From: Apostichopus californicus
Lineage: Eukaryota > Echinodermata > Holothuroidea > Aspidochirotida > Stichopodidae
Assembly: GCA_020650975.1 (NCBI GenBank)
Contig: JAIPMN010000138.1
Location: 1 to 64,000 of the forward strand
Direction of reading: 5' to 3'
Length of the DNA stretch: 64,000 bases
A program made the translations under genes and the position numbers. Of the stretch, positions 1 through 12,695 are shown piece by piece (the first letter of the stretch is position 1; each line of letters begins with the position of its first letter). The notes under the pieces were generated by a model, which saw only the letters and a program-made list of their open reading frames with translations, did no database searches and was not told where the DNA came from.

Positions 1-1340
1 TGTGCTATATCTTATAGAGGGAATGTTATATTTTATATTGGAGTAGTTTCTAGTTGTTATTATTTCTTTACATCAATCTGGTAACATTTTACAGTAATTT
101 TAAACAAGTAACGATGGTACAATTTGCTTTTCAGTTTGATTGGCCTAAGCTTACATTTTCTAATTGAACCTGAATGGAGTTAAATACGTAACGAATAGGT
201 ATGTTTAACTTCAAGTTCGTAACATTTCTATTTGTTCATAAACGGTATAATACTGAAAATAAGTACAAAATACTGTTGGAATGAAGGCAATATGTAATTA
301 AAATTTACACTTTGGTAAAGATTGAAGATGGATGGTTTGTCTGAGATACTTTTTGAGATGGATATTTTGAGTAACTATTCTTAGCCATTTCAAGCCATTA
401 ACAGGTGACATTCACATCGAGGTGGTTAGGCCATTCGCTTAGCACAGTGCTGACTAGGTAGGATGTCATATTTCCGTATTTTGGAAATTTTAAAAAAAAA
501 ACTTTTTTTTTTCTTTCCGAGAAACTCCAGAGGTTATTTGGTACATACAAAAGGATACCTTAGAGCCTTGTATTACAACTAAGCAAAAGGAAACAGGGCA
601 AAATCACAACAATAATTGTTTCTGTCAAACTTTATTGCCGATTTCGTATAAACGGGATATTTCTCATTTTCAAATAATCGGAATCGGAATCGGTACGATT
701 ATGAAAAAAATAATCGGTAATCGGTATTTTCTGTTATGCATAATCGTTTGAACACTATATAGCATCAAAATATTATGCTTGTATTATTCATTACTTATTT
801 ATTTTAGAAGGGGAAAAAATGAGATGAATCTGATTAAACTTTTCACTCTTTTCCCTGAGTTCATGATTTTCTTCAAAATAGATTCAGCAGATTAGTCACT
901 TGTGTATTTGGGCAATCCATTTTCACTCCAAATTGGTCTCCCAAACTGAACCTTGATTGGTAAGGAAATGGTCTAGATATGAACTGGTTGATGAACCTAG
1001 TTATTACAGACCGCAACATGTAAATGATTTTGTTTACACACTCGTACAGGATGCTATTAAAAGGAAGTACTGTGCCTTATGGGCTTGTTAATTATGAGAG
1101 CGATAGATTGTCGTTTACAGATATATATGAATCTTTATTGAGTCATTAATGCACGTTATCTAAATAGTCAATATCTGATACCATCTACATGTGCAGCCTA
1201 TTCCTTTCACATTGTAAGTCCTATTTTTCAATTTTCCTTCAAGCAAATCTCTAGAGCAAATCTCTTGTCTTTTATTATCATTGTCGGTAATACACTCTAG
1301 CTTCAATTCTATTAGCTGGTTGCCCCCGGTAGCCTGTAGG

Positions 1341-1655
1341 TATGAAAAGTGCATCATGGGTTATATACCGTATGATAACATACTGCAAATGTAGAAACTG
1401 GAATGTAGATAAACATATTGTTTGGTATGACCCAGGAAGACATTGGATCTCTTTAATATCCGCAATGACTTTGTAGCAAAAACAAATAATAAGAAGTGCA
1501 TGTTTTACAACGTACAGTGGTAGATCAAGTGATTATGAAAAGTGCATCATGGGATATAACAAACATGTGAAGCTTGTTGTAATATGGCATGACCAAGATG
1601 CCATTCGGTTGCTACAGTATCTGCTACGACTTTGTAGCAAAGCCAACATGTTAAA
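1341..1655. repeat. Diverged two-copy tandem repeat, ~193-bp period
   Basis: The string TATGAAAAGTGCATCATGGG starts at 1341 and recurs at 1534. After both copies comes the same order of blocks: ATATAAC-like, a 'GGTATGACC/GGCATGACC' block, then 'CGACTTTGTAGCAAA'. The copies differ at many positions, so the duplication is not recent. Function unknown. Confidence 0.6.
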
Positions 1656-2413
1656 AGCAGAGCAAACAGTATGTAACTAGATCAAATATTTGCAAGCTAC
1701 TGTATTGTGCAGTAAGTTGCAGTGTGCCTATGTTGATATTCTAGAGCTGCTGTTAATATAATTTGTTTATTAGGTTCATTTTGTCCTTTGGCTTACTTGG
1801 AAGGACTTAATCTACAAAAAAGAAAAAGGAATTTTAAAACAAAAGAGGAGAAAGAATGGAGCAGTATGAAGTGCTCATTGAATACAGATGTTAATTAATT
1901 ATCACTACGTACAGACTCACCATGCGTTTGAGTGCGTTGTATTGAAATCACTGTGGTACATATCATACCTGAAGGACCAAGGTCACATGCGTACAAGTTA
2001 TAAGAGTTTTGGCTGGTGTAAAGTGTGAAATAAGTGGGCAGAATTGGAATTGGTACTAGATACTGATTTTAAATGCAAGTGTCAAACTTTGATAAATAGA
2101 CAATTGTCCTCTTTACCTGACTTTTACACCTCTATTCTATTAATAATCACACCGGTCTAGACAATCTTTACTCAGGTATCAAGGTCAACAGATAGTAGTG
2201 GTCATTATTACACTAAAGGTTGAAACAGGTTTTTGCATTTTTAGTGAACAATTTTTACGAGTCTCACCTACAGTACAGTAGATAGTTTAGTTTTACTCGA
2301 AATGAGATTGCTATTGGTCAAAATGAGATAAATTTTCAAGAGGTGAAGTCTAATGAGTGAGTGATTAAAATGAATTGAATGTTGAATAGAAACTGTGGTA
2401 TAGGGTATACTCA

Positions 2414-2690
2414 CATTCTCTGAGAAGCTGTTGTATCACTTGTATGGGGTGTGATTCTTTCTTTTAGCATATATGTTGTATGGAATCTACTCCATTCAGT
2501 GAAAAGCTGTGGTGTGGGGTTTGATTCGTTCTGTTAGCATGCAGGTTGTATTGGATTTTCTCCATTCTGTGAGAAGCTGTTGTATGGAGTCTTGATCAAT
2601 TCTGTGAGCATTTGTGAGCATTTGTCTTATGGGACTTACAGTATACAATCCTCTGAGAAGCTGTTGATATGAGATTTAATGTACTGTATT
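2414..2690. repeat. Four-unit degenerate tandem repeat
   Basis: A core reading CATTCTGTGAGAAGCTG or close to it starts at 2414, 2493, 2563 and 2647 (spacing 79, 70 and 84 bp). Between the cores are variable G/T-rich segments such as TTGTATGG and GTGTGATTC. Simple tandem duplication inside the intron upstream of E1; no coding sense. Confidence 0.6.
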
Positions 2691-3016
2691 TCTGTGCCTG
2701 TAAAGTGAACCAGTATTCTTACTTAACAATGTATGTATGTAAAAGCTAGATTGATTCTAAATTGTTGCAACTTTAAAAGAAATGTTTGTAGCACTTTTTC
2801 ATCACTATGGAGAGGATGAATTATACAGTTGTATACAAACTAATGTTATCAATCTATATTGTTGATCCTGCTGCCTCTTGGCCTGTTTGTGCCAACTATC
2901 TTCGTCAGTTGTCAGCTCATTAAATTGCTGTGCACGAACCCATAACTGTTATCATTAACAGAGGAATAATCCTATGTTATTCATGTCTATATATTTCTTT
3001 TTTTCCCCCTTCACAG

Positions 3017-3129
3017 AGGCCCATTCAGTGAGGTAAGACGATGTATTCACAGAGACACCAGCCAGCAGTTTGCCGTGAAGATCGTAGATGTAGCCAAATT
3101 TACTTCCAGCCCCGGATTAAGTACAGAAG
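3017..3129 (+). CDS. CASK: CASK E1: kinase glycine loop and VAIK lysine
   Basis: The exon lies between acceptor TTCACAG and donor GTGAGT. It starts with the last base of a codon, encodes 37 codons, and ends with the first base of the next. The peptide begins [20 protein letters not shown] and continues [17 protein letters not shown]. This is the CASK N-lobe: the end of the glycine-rich loop (GxGPFS) and the VAIK-type lysine in AVKIVD, equivalent to human K41. Length and alignment match human residues 21-57 with no gaps. It joins E2 in frame as STE-DLKRE. Recognition is from memory of the family; confidence is high because the peptide is distinctive and both borders are canonical. Confidence 0.96.
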
Positions 3130-5703
3130 GTGAGTCATCTTCGTCGGAGGCGGAGGCGGCGTTAGCCATCGGTGGATAAATCTGAGAGGTTGCTGGTGGT
3201 GTACCTGGCAAGCATCAGAGATGCTTGGAATAAGTGTGGTGCAGAGCGTCGTCACCAAGACGGTGGTCAGGTTTTAGCTCATTCTAGCACGCACAAAAAT
3301 CGCTAAATGTAGTCCCAGGGGCAATGATATATATGTGTTTATGGTCTGTAAATTACTTCACCCTCTCATGCACGGTAACTTCTTTAAAGTGGTTGCCAGG
3401 GGTAACAGTCTGTAACAGGCACGAAAGACTCTCTAAATTTAGCGTGTACAGTGTTACCTTTTGCATAAAAGCCATCAATTTAGTATAAATTTCTGTGTGT
3501 GGGAGTCGTCGTGTGACCTTCCAACCAACCGACCCGCCTAGAAGTAGATTTTGATTGGTTGCTGACTACTTCTGCATGATGGATGGATCATTCAAATTCA
3601 CCGTAGTTGCACTTCTCGGGGGAGGGGTGGGGGAGAGGGGTAAGAGCAGTGTCACTGGAATTTATGCATCAAACAAACTTGATGAAACATGAAAACGACC
3701 CAATGGATGGGAAGTTGTTTGAAATATGATTCAACCTACTAAATACACGTACAGTATCCTGTATCATACAGTGCAATTGCAGATATGATGAATCAGGCGA
3801 AATGAAGACCCCAATGGGGAGCTGTGTGAAATGTGACGCACCGTACTACTTCTGTACAGTCCCACCCTGTACTTGATGTATGTATTTATGATTGCAGGCC
3901 ATACATAGATTAGTACCCCTATCTATTTGCATCAGTCTTCTTCATTCACCGATCCGTAAGATACTACTGCAAACTATTCAAAATCGTCAGGCGTTAACAT
4001 AGCTCAGCGTTAACGACGATTGACTTTGATTGGTTCCCCGCTGGACAGACAGATGTTTGGCCATCTGACACGACGATCATCGGATGCAGAACGGGATGCA
4101 GAACGTTGTACGGTAGACCTCTGTTATGAGGTTCTGACAGGAATGGTTCTGTCAATCATGGAAACAGCTGATCAAATTTCAATATTTTGCGTCTGAGTTT
4201 CAAAGAAGCATGGCTTACTGTATGTTTTATTCTCCTACAGTTGCCTCAGTTAATCGTCTGTGACCTTCGTACTGTATAGAGGTGGTATAAGACAGGATTA
4301 TAATACCTCGTAGTACAGTATGTAGAGTGGCTTTGGTTTACTTGTTCTAATTACATTAATGACTAGAGAGAGGGAGAGAAGAAAAACATGTTGTTTCTTC
4401 TCAAATGAAACCCGTGTAGGTAACATTTAAGTTAGAGGACCTGAATTTCCAGTCCTCCTAGCATCTTCTTTTAGAGGCAACCAGAGATGAATGTGAAGAA
4501 AAGCAAGCTTAAATAGGCAAAATGGGCAGGAAAAACGGGCAGGCAAAAAGTGGAACATTGAAAACCAAAATGGCAGAGCAATAGGCAGCGAGATGAACGG
4601 AAGCAGGTGATGATGAAAGAGCTGAACTGGAGAATTAATTTTAATTATATTGGTGCGTAATTTGATTTTTACAGAAGCTCTGGAGAATTTACTCAAGTTG
4701 AAAGTGCACTTGACCAATCATAAATTACACTAGTAGACTTTCTAAGTAAATAAATGTTTAATGAGAGTCGGTTGGTAATGAATTAATTAGTTTCCATCGT
4801 CAGCACTTGGTTCCCCAGATACTTTGCCATGGTATATTAATAATTATTTCACTTTGAGCTAAAAGTGGAATATTGCCCAGTTTTTTATTTTTATAATTTT
4901 TACTTCACAATTTGAAAAGTTCCATGACCACGTATTGTCGAGCTAGCAACATATCTTGTTTTAGGGATCTTAGTATCAAATAACACAAAAACATTATTCC
5001 AATCAACTCAGAAAATGCTTTATTAAGAACAAGTACTGTATTTGTTCTTCTTATTATGCAAATTTTCTATCACGGATTGAATATTTAAATTGACCTTGTG
5101 TGAAAACTTTTGAAATATGCTCTTGTTGGTGTCGCAACAATCACATTCAAAGTACTTAATAATATGTAATTTTTTTTTTAAAAAGCGAGCATGTATTGAT
5201 TTTAATCAATTCTGTACACACCATTGATATTGAGTACATGTGATGAATGTACAGTATTAAAGCATATTCTGTACTATATATACAGTACTGTAACCAATGC
5301 AGTTCAACATTTCTATCTCATGGCCTTTTTAGACATTTTTTAATTAACAGTTTTTTGAAAAAAATTATTTTGAAACAGAATTCTTCCTTAGTTTAAATAG
5401 GATCAGAAATAAATATATTTAAACAGAGTATGGTAGTTCAGAGGTGAATTTAATTTGGCCTTCAAAAGACAAATACATATACTGTACAGTAATTTCCACT
5501 CGTATGCCAATTTTCAGATATTGGTGGTTGCAATTTTAAGTAAAGCATTGTGGTGCCATTGATAGAAAATGTGTTGTTTTTTCATATTTTTTTTACTGTT
5601 GTTTTGACCCAAGAATAGGTATGGTCCCAACTATCCTTAAAGTGTATTCATGTTCTATAAATCCTACTAGCAAATTTACGTACACATAGAAAATAATTTC
5701 ATT

Positions 5704-5745
5704 CAGCCTCTGAAGAAGATCCTGCTAGGATCGAAGCGACAGGCC
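5704..5745 (+). repeat. Hammerhead-ribozyme-like core, probably from a Penelope-like or retrozyme remnant
   Basis: CTGAAGA (5710-5716) fits the CUGANGA hammerhead core. It is followed by a stem-II hairpin, GATCC-TGCTA-GGATC, and then GAAG where an active ribozyme has GAAA. This order matches hammerhead motifs known from Penelope-like elements and retrozymes of animals. The altered last core base suggests an inactive fossil. A block related to 'ACACAGGCTCTCTAGTGGAT' follows. Stem III and the cleavage site were not resolved by eye, so the assignment is tentative. Confidence 0.45.
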
Positions 5746-7241
5746 CTCTTACTTTTAAACCTTCTCTTACACAGGCTCTCTAGTGGATACGCAGTTTGCT
5801 AACAGTTTTGTTTTTTTAGAAAATAATTTTGATAGCCAAAAAATAAAAATTTGTACATTCTTTTCCATCTATGTCATCACACTTGTTGACTTGGATAATT
5901 TCTTGGAAGATTTCACCTGGATATTGATATTACAGTAAATATTTCTGTAAAAATCTTTTTCACTTGACAAAAAAGAAAAAATTACTAAGCATTGGCTCCC
6001 ATGGATAAATAACAACCCTTGAAGACATGCAGTACAGTTAAGTACAGTACTTATGCTGTTTGTTAATGTTATTACTGTGGACACTCTCTGATAAGGCTAT
6101 TTTTCTATTGATTTTGCCTCTAAATAGATTTTGCGATATGATAGGTAGAAATTAAATAAATTCCCGATATGAATGTATAATTAATGTGGTCACTGGGGGT
6201 GATGTGAGTGTTTTTCCGATGATCGGAGATAACTCAGAAGCTTCTGATGACAAAATCATCCTGGAGTTTTGACCAAGGCAACGCCAATTTACTTATTAAT
6301 AGAAAATAAGCACTTTGCTGTCAGGCCTCTTCCTTTTGTTATTATACTTCCTTGTTTCTGTCGGAGAAAAAAAACAACCTGAAAACGTGCTTCGTAATCC
6401 AAAAATCAGGTTTCCGAAAGACATCTACCGTAGCGAAATTTGAAAATCACTCCAGATGAGGATATGTGTGTACGGTAGATCTACATATCTGCCGTCAGTC
6501 TGTCCGTCCGTTGTCTGTGTGCGTGTGGTTTACCGTATGACTTGCTATCCATAGTAAGAGGTGGTCTCTATCAATTAAGTCTTACCTGCTCTGTTTATCG
6601 CTCAGGTCATATGGTGGTATAGATTTTTGACATATTATCCTCAGCCCTATTGGGTGACTACTGTACGTACAGTCAATACTGTCTGTAGATACATAAACCC
6701 ATCACCGAGTTAAAAGAGTGCCGTACATAATAATGGACTCTTGGAAAATGACTGACATATATTGTACTAGACCTTAATTGGCAGTTGTACTGCATCATAT
6801 GCATTCATTGCAAGCCCGAGAGAACCGAGTCCTGCTATTACAGTGACGGTATTGATGCACCATTCATAAAAAGCGGTTAATAAGTAATGAAATTTGGGGT
6901 CTGTATATTATGTTTTCTTGGTCGTTTACTTATAAAGAGGAACTGAGGCATATTTTAGGAGGATATGTCATAACCTGATTATTTTTCTTAACAGAACAGT
7001 AGGAAGGAATAGCCTGCTTGCGTGGCTACTTTGTGTTTTACTAAAGTCCTGTTTTAAAGTCTACAGTAGGAAAGGCTCACACGAAAATTGTGTGTGTTTT
7101 TAAAAGTTTGTTGTTTTCACTGCGTATATTTATCTCCAGTCTTCTGGCTTATAAAGATGTTAAGATTATTGTCAATTTTTTTTTATGCCTCTTGGGAACT
7201 GAGATCAATATAATCCCTTAACGAATAGAGAGTCGGTATAC

Positions 7242-7495
7242 TGTAGTTGAGGACAATAGAGGATTATCCTCAGTATAGGTCATAATGTGAGAATGTTGGA
7301 AAGCATTGGATTTACACATAAAAAAGTCCACGACCGTGGTTCTGTATGTTGTCAACCAGAACGAACTACCATTGTAGTTGAGGACAATAGAGGATGATCC
7401 TCGGTACAGGTCATAATGTGAAAATGTTGGAAAGCATTGGATTTAGACGTAAAAAGTCCATGACCATGGTACGTTGTCAACCAGAACGAACTAGC
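7242..7495. repeat. Two-copy tandem duplication, ~131-bp period
   Basis: TGTAGTTGAGGACAATAGAG starts at 7242 and again at 7373. Both copies continue through a shared GTCATAATGTGA, GGAAAGCATTGGATTTA, a 'GTCCA-GACC-TGG' segment and end in TTGTCAACCAGAACGAACTA. Only scattered substitutions and small indels separate them, so this is a fairly young local duplication within the CASK intron. Short open frames over it are accidental. Confidence 0.8.
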
Positions 7496-7669
7496 GTGGT
7501 ACAGTATGTATGTATGTATTTGAGATCCTCCTGCAAGCAGGAACTCGCGAAAAAGCCTCATTGGCTATGTCTGCAAGAGTATGTCTGCAAGTATGTCTGC
7601 AAGAGAAGGGAGCAGTGCACCGTGGCTTTACTACCACTCAACAAGAGAGAAGAAGTAGACTATTAAGAT

Positions 7670-7780
7670 TATATATTATAATGTTATCATATTATATATT
7701 ATGATATTATATATAATAATATTATATATTGTAATATTATATTTTATGATATTATATATGATAAGATTATATATTATCAA
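7670..7780. repeat. AT-rich ATTATAT microsatellite-like block
   Basis: About 110 bp of almost pure A/T with repeated ATTATATATTAT and GATATTATATA modules, 130-240 bp upstream of CASK E2. Low complexity; no promoter or gene is implied. Confidence 0.75.
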
Positions 7781-7909
7781 AATTGTCACCAATTTTAGCG
7801 TATCAAAAACTTGTGACATTTTGTGAAATTTGCCAAACATGATAATTTGTGATATTTTTCCTGCACTCTACGATTATTCATCCATTGTCTGTTTCTTTGT
7901 TTTCCTCAG

Positions 7910-8015
7910 ACTTAAAGAGGGAGGCGAGCATCTGCCACATGTTGAAGCATCCCCATATAGTTGAACTCTTAGAGACGTACAGTTCTGATGGATTACTCTA
8001 TATGGTATTTGAATA
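7910..8015 (+). CDS. CASK: CASK E2: kinase helix C to hinge
   Basis: The exon lies between acceptor TTTTCCTCAG and donor GTAAGT. It starts with two bases completing the Asp of STED and ends with TA, completed to Tyr by E3. Peptide: [20 protein letters not shown] followed by [16 protein letters not shown]. This covers helix C with the conserved Glu (KREAS), the beta4-beta5 strands and the hinge (YMVFEY). It aligns gap-free with human CASK residues 58-92. The donor site begins directly after a split TAC codon, so an in-frame TAG appears only if the intron is read through. Confidence 0.96.
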
Positions 8016-8994
8016 GTAAGTATTAACACCAATCATCTTAATTTTACAGTACATACTTAGCGTCCTCACTTATCTGTCTCAACACAACAACTGCACCCTC
8101 TTGTTCTAACATGTCTAGTATTGAAAGTAACAACTTTCCTCTGCCTTATGTTTACATGACACTTGTTCTTTGGTCTGCTTTAAAGCAGCACCTTTTGGTG
8201 AAGTTTTGGAGTATGGAAGGAAGTGGGTAATGACCCATAGAGGATTATTGGGGGCGCCATGCAAGAATTTTACCAGTTGTTATAATTTAGGTAAATTATA
8301 GTGTGTATGTAAAGTTGGCCAGAAAGGTACCCAGACCAGTAAGTTTTGGAGCGTCTACCTTAAAGCAGCGCTATTGAGAGTTCATCTTGAAAAATTCCAT
8401 TTAATTCAATTTTAAAAACCATTGAAATATTTGTCAGTGTTGCAAGTTTCACTGGTGAAGTATCATTTCACATAATAATTAAGAATTACATTGAACATTG
8501 ACAATTTTTGAAAATTTTCAGACCTGAAGCAGTTACATTTTTGAGAATCAGATCAAAATTCAATCAGCACCCCATCTTTAGTATTCAATCGGTGGAAAAT
8601 TATATAAAATTTGTCTCAGTTAGATCAGTAGTAATCTAAATTGTTGAAAGAATGAAAAATGCAATTATGTGAGCTACAGTTTTAGTTGATTTTATCCTAC
8701 TTTATCCTATTTTATCCCCTTTCCAGGGAATCATTTATCCAATTTTGCATTGCAAAGTGCTACACAATATGGACTAATTGCTATCCAATTTATGCAAAGA
8801 TGTACATCAGTTTTATACACACAAAAACCGTGTAGTACTTTTATAATAGACAAAGTTTGGAGACTACGAAACTGCTGCACAAAATTTGAACACTAAATTA
8901 TTTCCTGCACCGACACTTATTCCTACAATGATGTCGTTCATTACAATGGTGTGCGGCTAGTCAACTTAAATTTCAAGTAATGAAGTAAACAAAT

Positions 8995-9130
8995 AATTTT
9001 GTTCTTCTACTATTCTATACACCACACTTGATGATCATTACCCAAACATCATTAATTACATCATTAATTAACAACATAATTTTGTTCTTGTGTTCTTCAC
9101 ACCACACTTGATGATCGTTAACCATCATTT
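8995..9130. repeat. Two-copy diverged tandem repeat with CACACTTGATGATC core
   Basis: Two segments share 'ATAATTTTGTTCTT', then 'CACCACACTTGATGATC', then 'GTTA/ATTA-CC'. The cores start near 9021 and 9101, about 80 bp apart. Between them is ATTAATTA-rich sequence. A short local duplication, no gene. Confidence 0.55.
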
Positions 9131-12100
9131 GGTGCCAAAAACTCCTGAATTGTAAGCTTCCGTTGATCACTATGCATCCAAAATTTGAGTAAACTTGTCG
9201 ACCAAACATGAAATACTAGTATATACTTACTGTACTGTGTACCTCATAAGTTTTTTTTTTTTGTGGCTACTCATTGCATTAAGATAACACTGCTCATTGA
9301 TACTATTAAGTCTCCTACCATTGAAGTGTGTTCTTTTATTAATAAGCAAAATCAATATTATCTAAACCAACAATATCAGTTGCTCGTAAAGAAAGCAAAT
9401 GGCCTTGGCTATCTCCATATTTTAATAATTTAATGTTTCTTGTGAAGTTTCTGTGACGTTGACAGGGCAAGGTGTGGACGGTCGTTGTCAGACGTTGCTT
9501 GTGAGTTTTCTTCAGAGTATGGCAGTATTAGGGGTTGAATTACATTAACATGTGTGTTGAGTGCTTGCCACCAGCTGGTAAGTGCTTCTTCTGACCCAAA
9601 AAACATCCACGACACGGTGTTCGTCTTCCTCGGATAAATCACTCCGCACGAGATTTAGTTCGGAATAACAGACTGAAATAATGAAATCATTCTGCCTCTG
9701 TCGGTGCAACGTGTAATCCCTCTGATCATGATGGAAAATATGCTTCGCTTATAAATAACATGCTTGGCTTTTTCTCCCCCCCCCCCTCAAAAGTTGTAAT
9801 TATCATGTGTTTCTCTTAAAGCAGCATGCTATGTTATGAGAACACTGTATAATTTTGTAGAGTTTTTAATGCCAAATCAAACACAAACAAATGAAAAGCT
9901 TTCTTCATGATGAAGACCTTTTAAAATAAAGGAGTTAGGCCTTAATTATGTGGATTTTTAATTGACTACATTTCCCTACCGCCATCATATTGGACTGTTT
10001 AATATTCGTTATTTTTCCTGCTATCCTCATCATCCAAGATAAGTCTAGACGTTGAAAGATTAACTGTTAAATTTTCTTAATCATGTTAAAAACTGCCAAG
10101 TCACTTACTCATAAAGGCTGATGATTTTGTATAAAGGCTTTTCCAGTTGTCAGAGGTGTAACTATAGCCCTTGTCTGACAGATTGACCTACAAACCATCA
10201 GGTTGTCCAATATCACTTGCAGCGCAAAAGCAAAAAGTCGTTCGGTTGGGTTGCAGGGCAGTCTTCGTCCAAGACCAACTTTATAGTCCTCGTGAACCAT
10301 TAAAGAAAAGACAGGTTACTGAATGATTAACCAGTATAGAAGAAGCGTGTCAGAAAGAAAACCTGTTGCAGCTGCAGCGAGACTGAACCAATAACAATCA
10401 ATAGAAATAACAGTACTCTGCAGAATGGCAGTGCGTATAGTGGGACGATCCTGCGTCCGACCTTTGACATAGCACCCAGAGTGTCCAAAAAGTCAAGTCA
10501 GCTCAGCGATATATAAATATTTTCTTCTAGACTCGTAGTCTTTTCGGTACAGTAGCTCTCTGAGAAGTCAACTCTTCGGCAACGTTGAATGCCGGAGATT
10601 AGAAACTTTAAGCAAGTTTCGACACTAGCTGTGATCTGTGACTGATTATAATATCCCTTGGTAACCTTAAGGCCTCAGGCTACTCTCATTTACCATTTCA
10701 GTGACTTTGATGGCTTGGGCTGCTACTGTAGTTCAGGACAAGGGGTGAAAAGGTGTAGGCTATTTACGATATATATGTATAATTTAAATCATAAATACAA
10801 AATTATGCGTTTCAAGGGAAGCTATTTAATTTGTCAATTCTACCCTTTCCTCTGCGTATTACTCAAGATATGATATAAAGTGGGTTGTACTAGTCAGTGG
10901 ACCCCTGTCAAGAAGTTTTCACCATGTGGAGGTTAATTAGTGGGCAATTAATGAATTTAATTTGATTCCAAGCATTTCTTCGTTCATGCAATTGTGAGTA
11001 TTTATCATTGTATTAACCATAGCTTATAAAAAGGAAAATGGAAATTAAAAACACTTGTTACCACAAAGACAAAAGGTTAGTCAAGCTAATGACATACATC
11101 GTTATGGAAATTGGGTAACCTACTTCCCACCTCTCTTACCTGCTAATAGAGGGCTCAGTGATTAAACGTGTCCTGTCATGTAGATTAATTAGATAGGAAA
11201 GGGCATGCAGATTAGGGACAGTAAGTATATTGCTGATTATGAATCCCACAATTCTGCTTTCCGATATCTCCAAACACGCCCGTTTTTTTTCTCTGGAATG
11301 GTTCAAGTTCATCTCTTAAAAAAGGTTTCCCTCGCTCGTTTTCATCCATGTCTATTCATAAATTGTTCCTCTTGCCTACATCACCTCCCCCCACAATTTG
11401 GCTAATTTTGAAAAATTGCTTTCATTTCCGTCGCTTGCAAATTTTGTGGATTTGTTCGCCCGAGGGCCTTGGTTACTCTTCTCAACGTTTTTCAAAAGAT
11501 TATTTTCCGTAAGAGTTCGTTGAACCGTTTGCAGTCAATTTAAAAATGGCGGTGATGTTATCAAGTGAGCCAAAAAAAAAAAAAGCAAAGTGATAATTTG
11601 AAAATTTTCAGATGGTTGAAGGCAATTCTGTAGGTATTGAAAATCAGAAGAATATTTGTCCTATGATAAAAAGGACTAGCAAAGACACTAAATAGTAAAT
11701 ACAAAAAACAAAACAAAGAGGATAGTGGAGCAGATATTCTGTTTGCAATTCTACATATAATGTGGCCTCTCACTAATTAAATGCTACCCATCACTGGATA
11801 GCTGACAAGTTGGCCATTCATGGCACCATCGATATTCCATATTATGACTGCAGATTATTTTGCTATGAGAGCCTGTAAGTTTTCGTCACTTGCAAACAAT
11901 CCTCTTTACTCAGTAGTAAACAATTTTGTACACTGCTCCTGTGAGGCCTATTTAGGGGTCTAAAATTGCCTAAATTGACCCAATTTTTGCACCACATGTA
12001 CTTCCATTCATGCTCTTCAATATGCAAGCCACACAAAACTAGATCCTGATTGAAACATATCAAAAAAGATGTGCTCCTGCTGCTTTCTGGCACTTTTCCT

Positions 12101-12604
12101 GAGATAGGAGAACAATCGGGCGGATTGATATAGACTCTAATAGGAGTATGCACTCCGATTTACCATCCCCACAAATTGGAAACATTCTTGCACTGCGCCC
12201 CCCCCCCCAATTACACCTGTCTAACGTCATCACCGTTATCCATCCAGATCTTTTCATGCCTCAAGAGCACAGTGTTTTAAGAAGTATTGAAGCTTTAAAA
12301 CTGTTCAATGTTAAAACTCTTCTTAAGTACTGTATCTACAGATAAAGACCGGGAATTTCCCTTAAAAGTCATTCATATGGAGTTTTCTGCTCGTCAAGAA
12401 TTCACAAATGAACTAGATGTGGCAAGCAGATAATTTTGTGCCTCCAAACAAACTACAAAATCATTGTTCAAAGTAACGATATGACAGACTGCGCAGGTTG
12501 CTTAATATTTTACTTTCCACAAAGTATTTCAGTACTGTTAGTGAGGATTAAACGTTCGCTGCAATTGTGCGATGCTACAAAGTATAAGTAAGCGAATGTT
12601 AGCA

Positions 12605-12695
12605 GGGGTGAGGGGGTTGCATGCATGGAGAGGGAGGGAGGGCTGCATGCCGGGGGAGGGGGGGCTACATGCCGGGGGAGGGGGAGGGTGGTACT
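12605..12695 (+). repeat. G-rich minisatellite with GCATGCCGGGGGAGGG unit
   Basis: Three to four units of roughly 25-30 bp share the pattern (T/C)GCATGC-(C/A)-GGGGGAGGG. Runs of three or more G make it a candidate G-quadruplex on the coding strand. Low complexity and variable in unit length. Confidence 0.65.

Larger units (their letters stand above)
1..3016 (+). other. CASK: CASK intron upstream of E1 (partial)
   Basis: Non-coding. It ends in a pyrimidine-rich tract and the acceptor TTCACAG at 3010-3016. It holds a diverged ~193-bp tandem duplication (1341-1655), a four-unit tandem repeat (2414-2690) and many TACAGTA/TACTGTA heptamers. The first coding exon of CASK, which should encode the N-terminus up to the glycine loop, is not here and must lie left of the window. 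No other gene is seen. Confidence 0.75.
3130..7909 (+). other. CASK: CASK intron E1-E2 (4.8 kb)
   Basis: No coding exon recognised. It contains a short GC-rich CGG/GGC patch just after the donor (3140-3180), a hammerhead-like repeat fragment (5704-5745), a tandem duplication (7242-7495), (GTCTGCAA)-type short repeats near 7570-7605 and an AT dinucleotide-rich block (7670-7780). TACAGTA/TACTGTA heptamers are dense throughout. Confidence 0.8.
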
